A stretch of 64,000 nt of DNA. Origin: Bacteroidales bacterium (GTDB lineage: Bacteria; Bacteroidota; Bacteroidia; Bacteroidales; 4484-276). The stretch lies in the NCBI GenBank assembly GCA_035647615.1, contig DASRND010000011.1, positions 25,985 through 89,984 of the forward strand, read 5' to 3'. The notes under the pieces were generated by a model. That model did not search any database, was not told where the DNA came from, and saw nothing but the letters and a program-made list of their open reading frames with translations. Both the position numbers and the translations under genes were made by a program. Shown in pieces: positions 63,306 to 64,000 of this stretch (the stretch's first letter is position 1; each line of letters starts with the position of its first letter).

Positions 63306-63729
63306 TTATTTCTTCTTCTATTTTAGCAATGATTCGACTGAAAACATCACTTGGATTAAACATTTCATTTTCATCTATTGGAGCTTCAATATCAATCTTT
63401 CGTGTGAACAGATTATTATTAAAGAACATACCCATATTTTTTTCGTCTCTACCCGCTATCATTATTCCATTGAAACTCTCACGGTTTTTGAAAATACTTT
63501 TGATTTTCGAATACAAATTATCTCCGATAAACGTGTCTTTATACTTCAAATGCAGAATTGCTTCATAAGCACCATACATTTCATCAATTAACGCCTTTGA
63601 AACGGAATTTGATTGACTGAATAAACTAGGTGCTGCACTTAGTTTAATTTGGTCAAGTGTCTTTAATCCTTCAATGAATTTACTTTCATCATACACATCC
63701 TTTAAAACTATCTTCTTATTTTTAAACAA
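63292..63729 (-). CDS. Hypothetical protein, possibly the 3' part of a split gene
   Basis: 145 residues if read from a TTG at 63729. Sequence MFKNKKIVLKDVYDESKFIEGLKTLDQIKL is soluble and mixed alpha/beta; KIKSIFKNRESFNGIMIAGRDEKNMGMFF is the most ordered part. There is no good ATG. The preceding short ORF (63733-63903) is in the same reading frame and ends in TAA just one codon (AAA) before this TTG. The two may be one gene of about 203 codons interrupted by a stop, or a coupled pair. Overlaps the membrane-protein gene by 14 bases. No family recognised. Confidence 0.55.
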   Translation of the reverse strand: MFKNKKIVLKDVYDESKFIEGLKTLDQIKLSAAPSLFSQSNSVSKALIDEMYGAYEAILHLKYKDTFIGDNLYSKIKSIFKNRESFNGIMIAGRDEKNMGMFFNNNLFTRKIDIEAPIDENEMFNPSDVFSRIIAKIEEEINANG

Positions 63730-63732
63730 TTT

Positions 63733-63903
63733 TTAAAAATGGTCAATCAAAAGCGATTTCTTTTTTGTGTTACTCAACCACAAATAACTTGATATCAAAT
63801 CGAAAATAGCAAAATATTCCTTTGGCTCTATTTGGTCGGAATCTCTTGGATTTGGTTCAAACTCTTGTTTGGATTTATTATAAACATTGGGATTACGAGG
63901 CAT
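63733..63903 (-). CDS. Small 56-residue ORF, in frame with the next
   Basis: ATG at 63903 to TAA at 63735-63733. The product opens MPRNPNVYNKSKQEFEPNP and ends SNTKKKSLLIDHF. It is polar at the start and helical at the end (EYFAIFDLISSYLWLS). The stop falls in a TTTTTAAAAA run and the frame continues into the 145-residue ORF. It could be a leader protein or the 5' half of a broken gene. Confidence 0.5.
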   Translation of the reverse strand: MPRNPNVYNKSKQEFEPNPRDSDQIEPKEYFAIFDLISSYLWLSNTKKKSLLIDHF

Positions 63904-63919
63904 TTGTAATTAGCAAAAT

Positions 63920-63981
63920 TGCAATGTACAAAAAATGGCAACATGCGATGTACAGATATTGGCAAGGTGCGATGTACAGAT
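63920..63981. repeat. 24-base tandem repeats upstream of the small ORF
   Basis: TGCGATGTACAGAT at 63944-63957 and 63968-63981, and a degenerate TGCAATGTACAAAA at 63920-63933, are spaced exactly 24 bases apart with TTGGCAA/TGGCAA between. On the minus strand each unit reads TTGCCA...TGTACAT, like stacked promoter or operator units just before the ATG at 63903. The array may continue past the window edge. Confidence 0.75.
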
Positions 63982-64000
63982 TTAACATTCTATAACTATC

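Noticed and set aside
58574..64000. Complete integron with integrase
   Set aside because: No tyrosine recombinase gene is in the window; only attC-like sites and cassettes can be supported.
1..64000. tRNA, rRNA, riboswitch, transposase or prophage genes
   Set aside because: No cloverleaf or GGTTCGAATCC-type arm, rRNA segment, known riboswitch core, DDE transposase or phage structural gene was recognised by eye.

Overview
The window reads as a chromosomal segment of a Bacteroidota bacterium, most likely an uncultured Bacteroidales-like lineage. The evidence is secreted proteins with type IX secretion (T9SS) tails, a PorV/PorQ-family porin, a TonB-dependent receptor, a Reg_prop/Y_Y_Y sensor kinase with a LytTR regulator, few purine-rich ribosome binding sites, and repeated promoter matches to the Bacteroidota pattern TTG-N17-21-TAnnTTTG. 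No rRNA, tRNA, CRISPR array, transposase or prophage was recognised.

Layout. 0-6.4 kb: dxs, a T9SS cargo protein, an NhaC-type antiporter with an unusual N-terminal ectodomain, and a degenerate Rieske-like lipoprotein. 6.4-11.4 kb: a LytS-type propeller sensor kinase, its LytTR regulator and a small membrane-anchored protein. 11.4-20.8 kb: a TonB receptor, a 1441-residue secreted protein and a PorV-like porin in one tight unit. 20.8-26.9 kb: housekeeping genes greA, HIT, nadB, a TPR-like gene, secG and groESL. 26.9-36.5 kb, mostly minus strand: EttA-SatD-DUF3307, DUF308-DUF481, two GT4 glycosyltransferases and an LptF/LptG permease. 36.6 kb: a GNAT-like protein.

38.6-52.9 kb holds six head-to-tail paralogues (P1-P6) of a secreted protein of about 670 residues with Asp-box motifs and a T9SS type A tail. 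They are separated by repeat-rich spacers. Four of the six end in nearly the same CCGCGG...CGCGG terminator. Tail and body similarities do not follow the same order, which suggests recombination among copies. P5 and P6 look like the most recent duplication.

53-58.5 kb: a secreted choloylglycine hydrolase-family protein, a DUF89 protein, an acidic Cys-cluster protein and an acyl-CoA synthetase.

From about 58.55 kb to the end the DNA is visibly more AT-rich and is organised as gene cassettes. Imperfect inverted repeats of about 135 bp, resembling integron attC sites, separate single genes: a PD-(D/E)XK-like protein, a second unrelated PD-(D/E)XK-like protein, an ABC-F ATPase, then a small membrane-protein cluster. 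The outer right end of one repeat is the exact 9-bp reverse complement of the outer left end of the next, in two independent cases. This is the arrangement expected when cassettes move by attC recombination. No integrase is in the window, so the region is best described as a cluster of attC-like sites lacking an integrase (CALIN-like). It is the most interesting mobile-DNA signal here.
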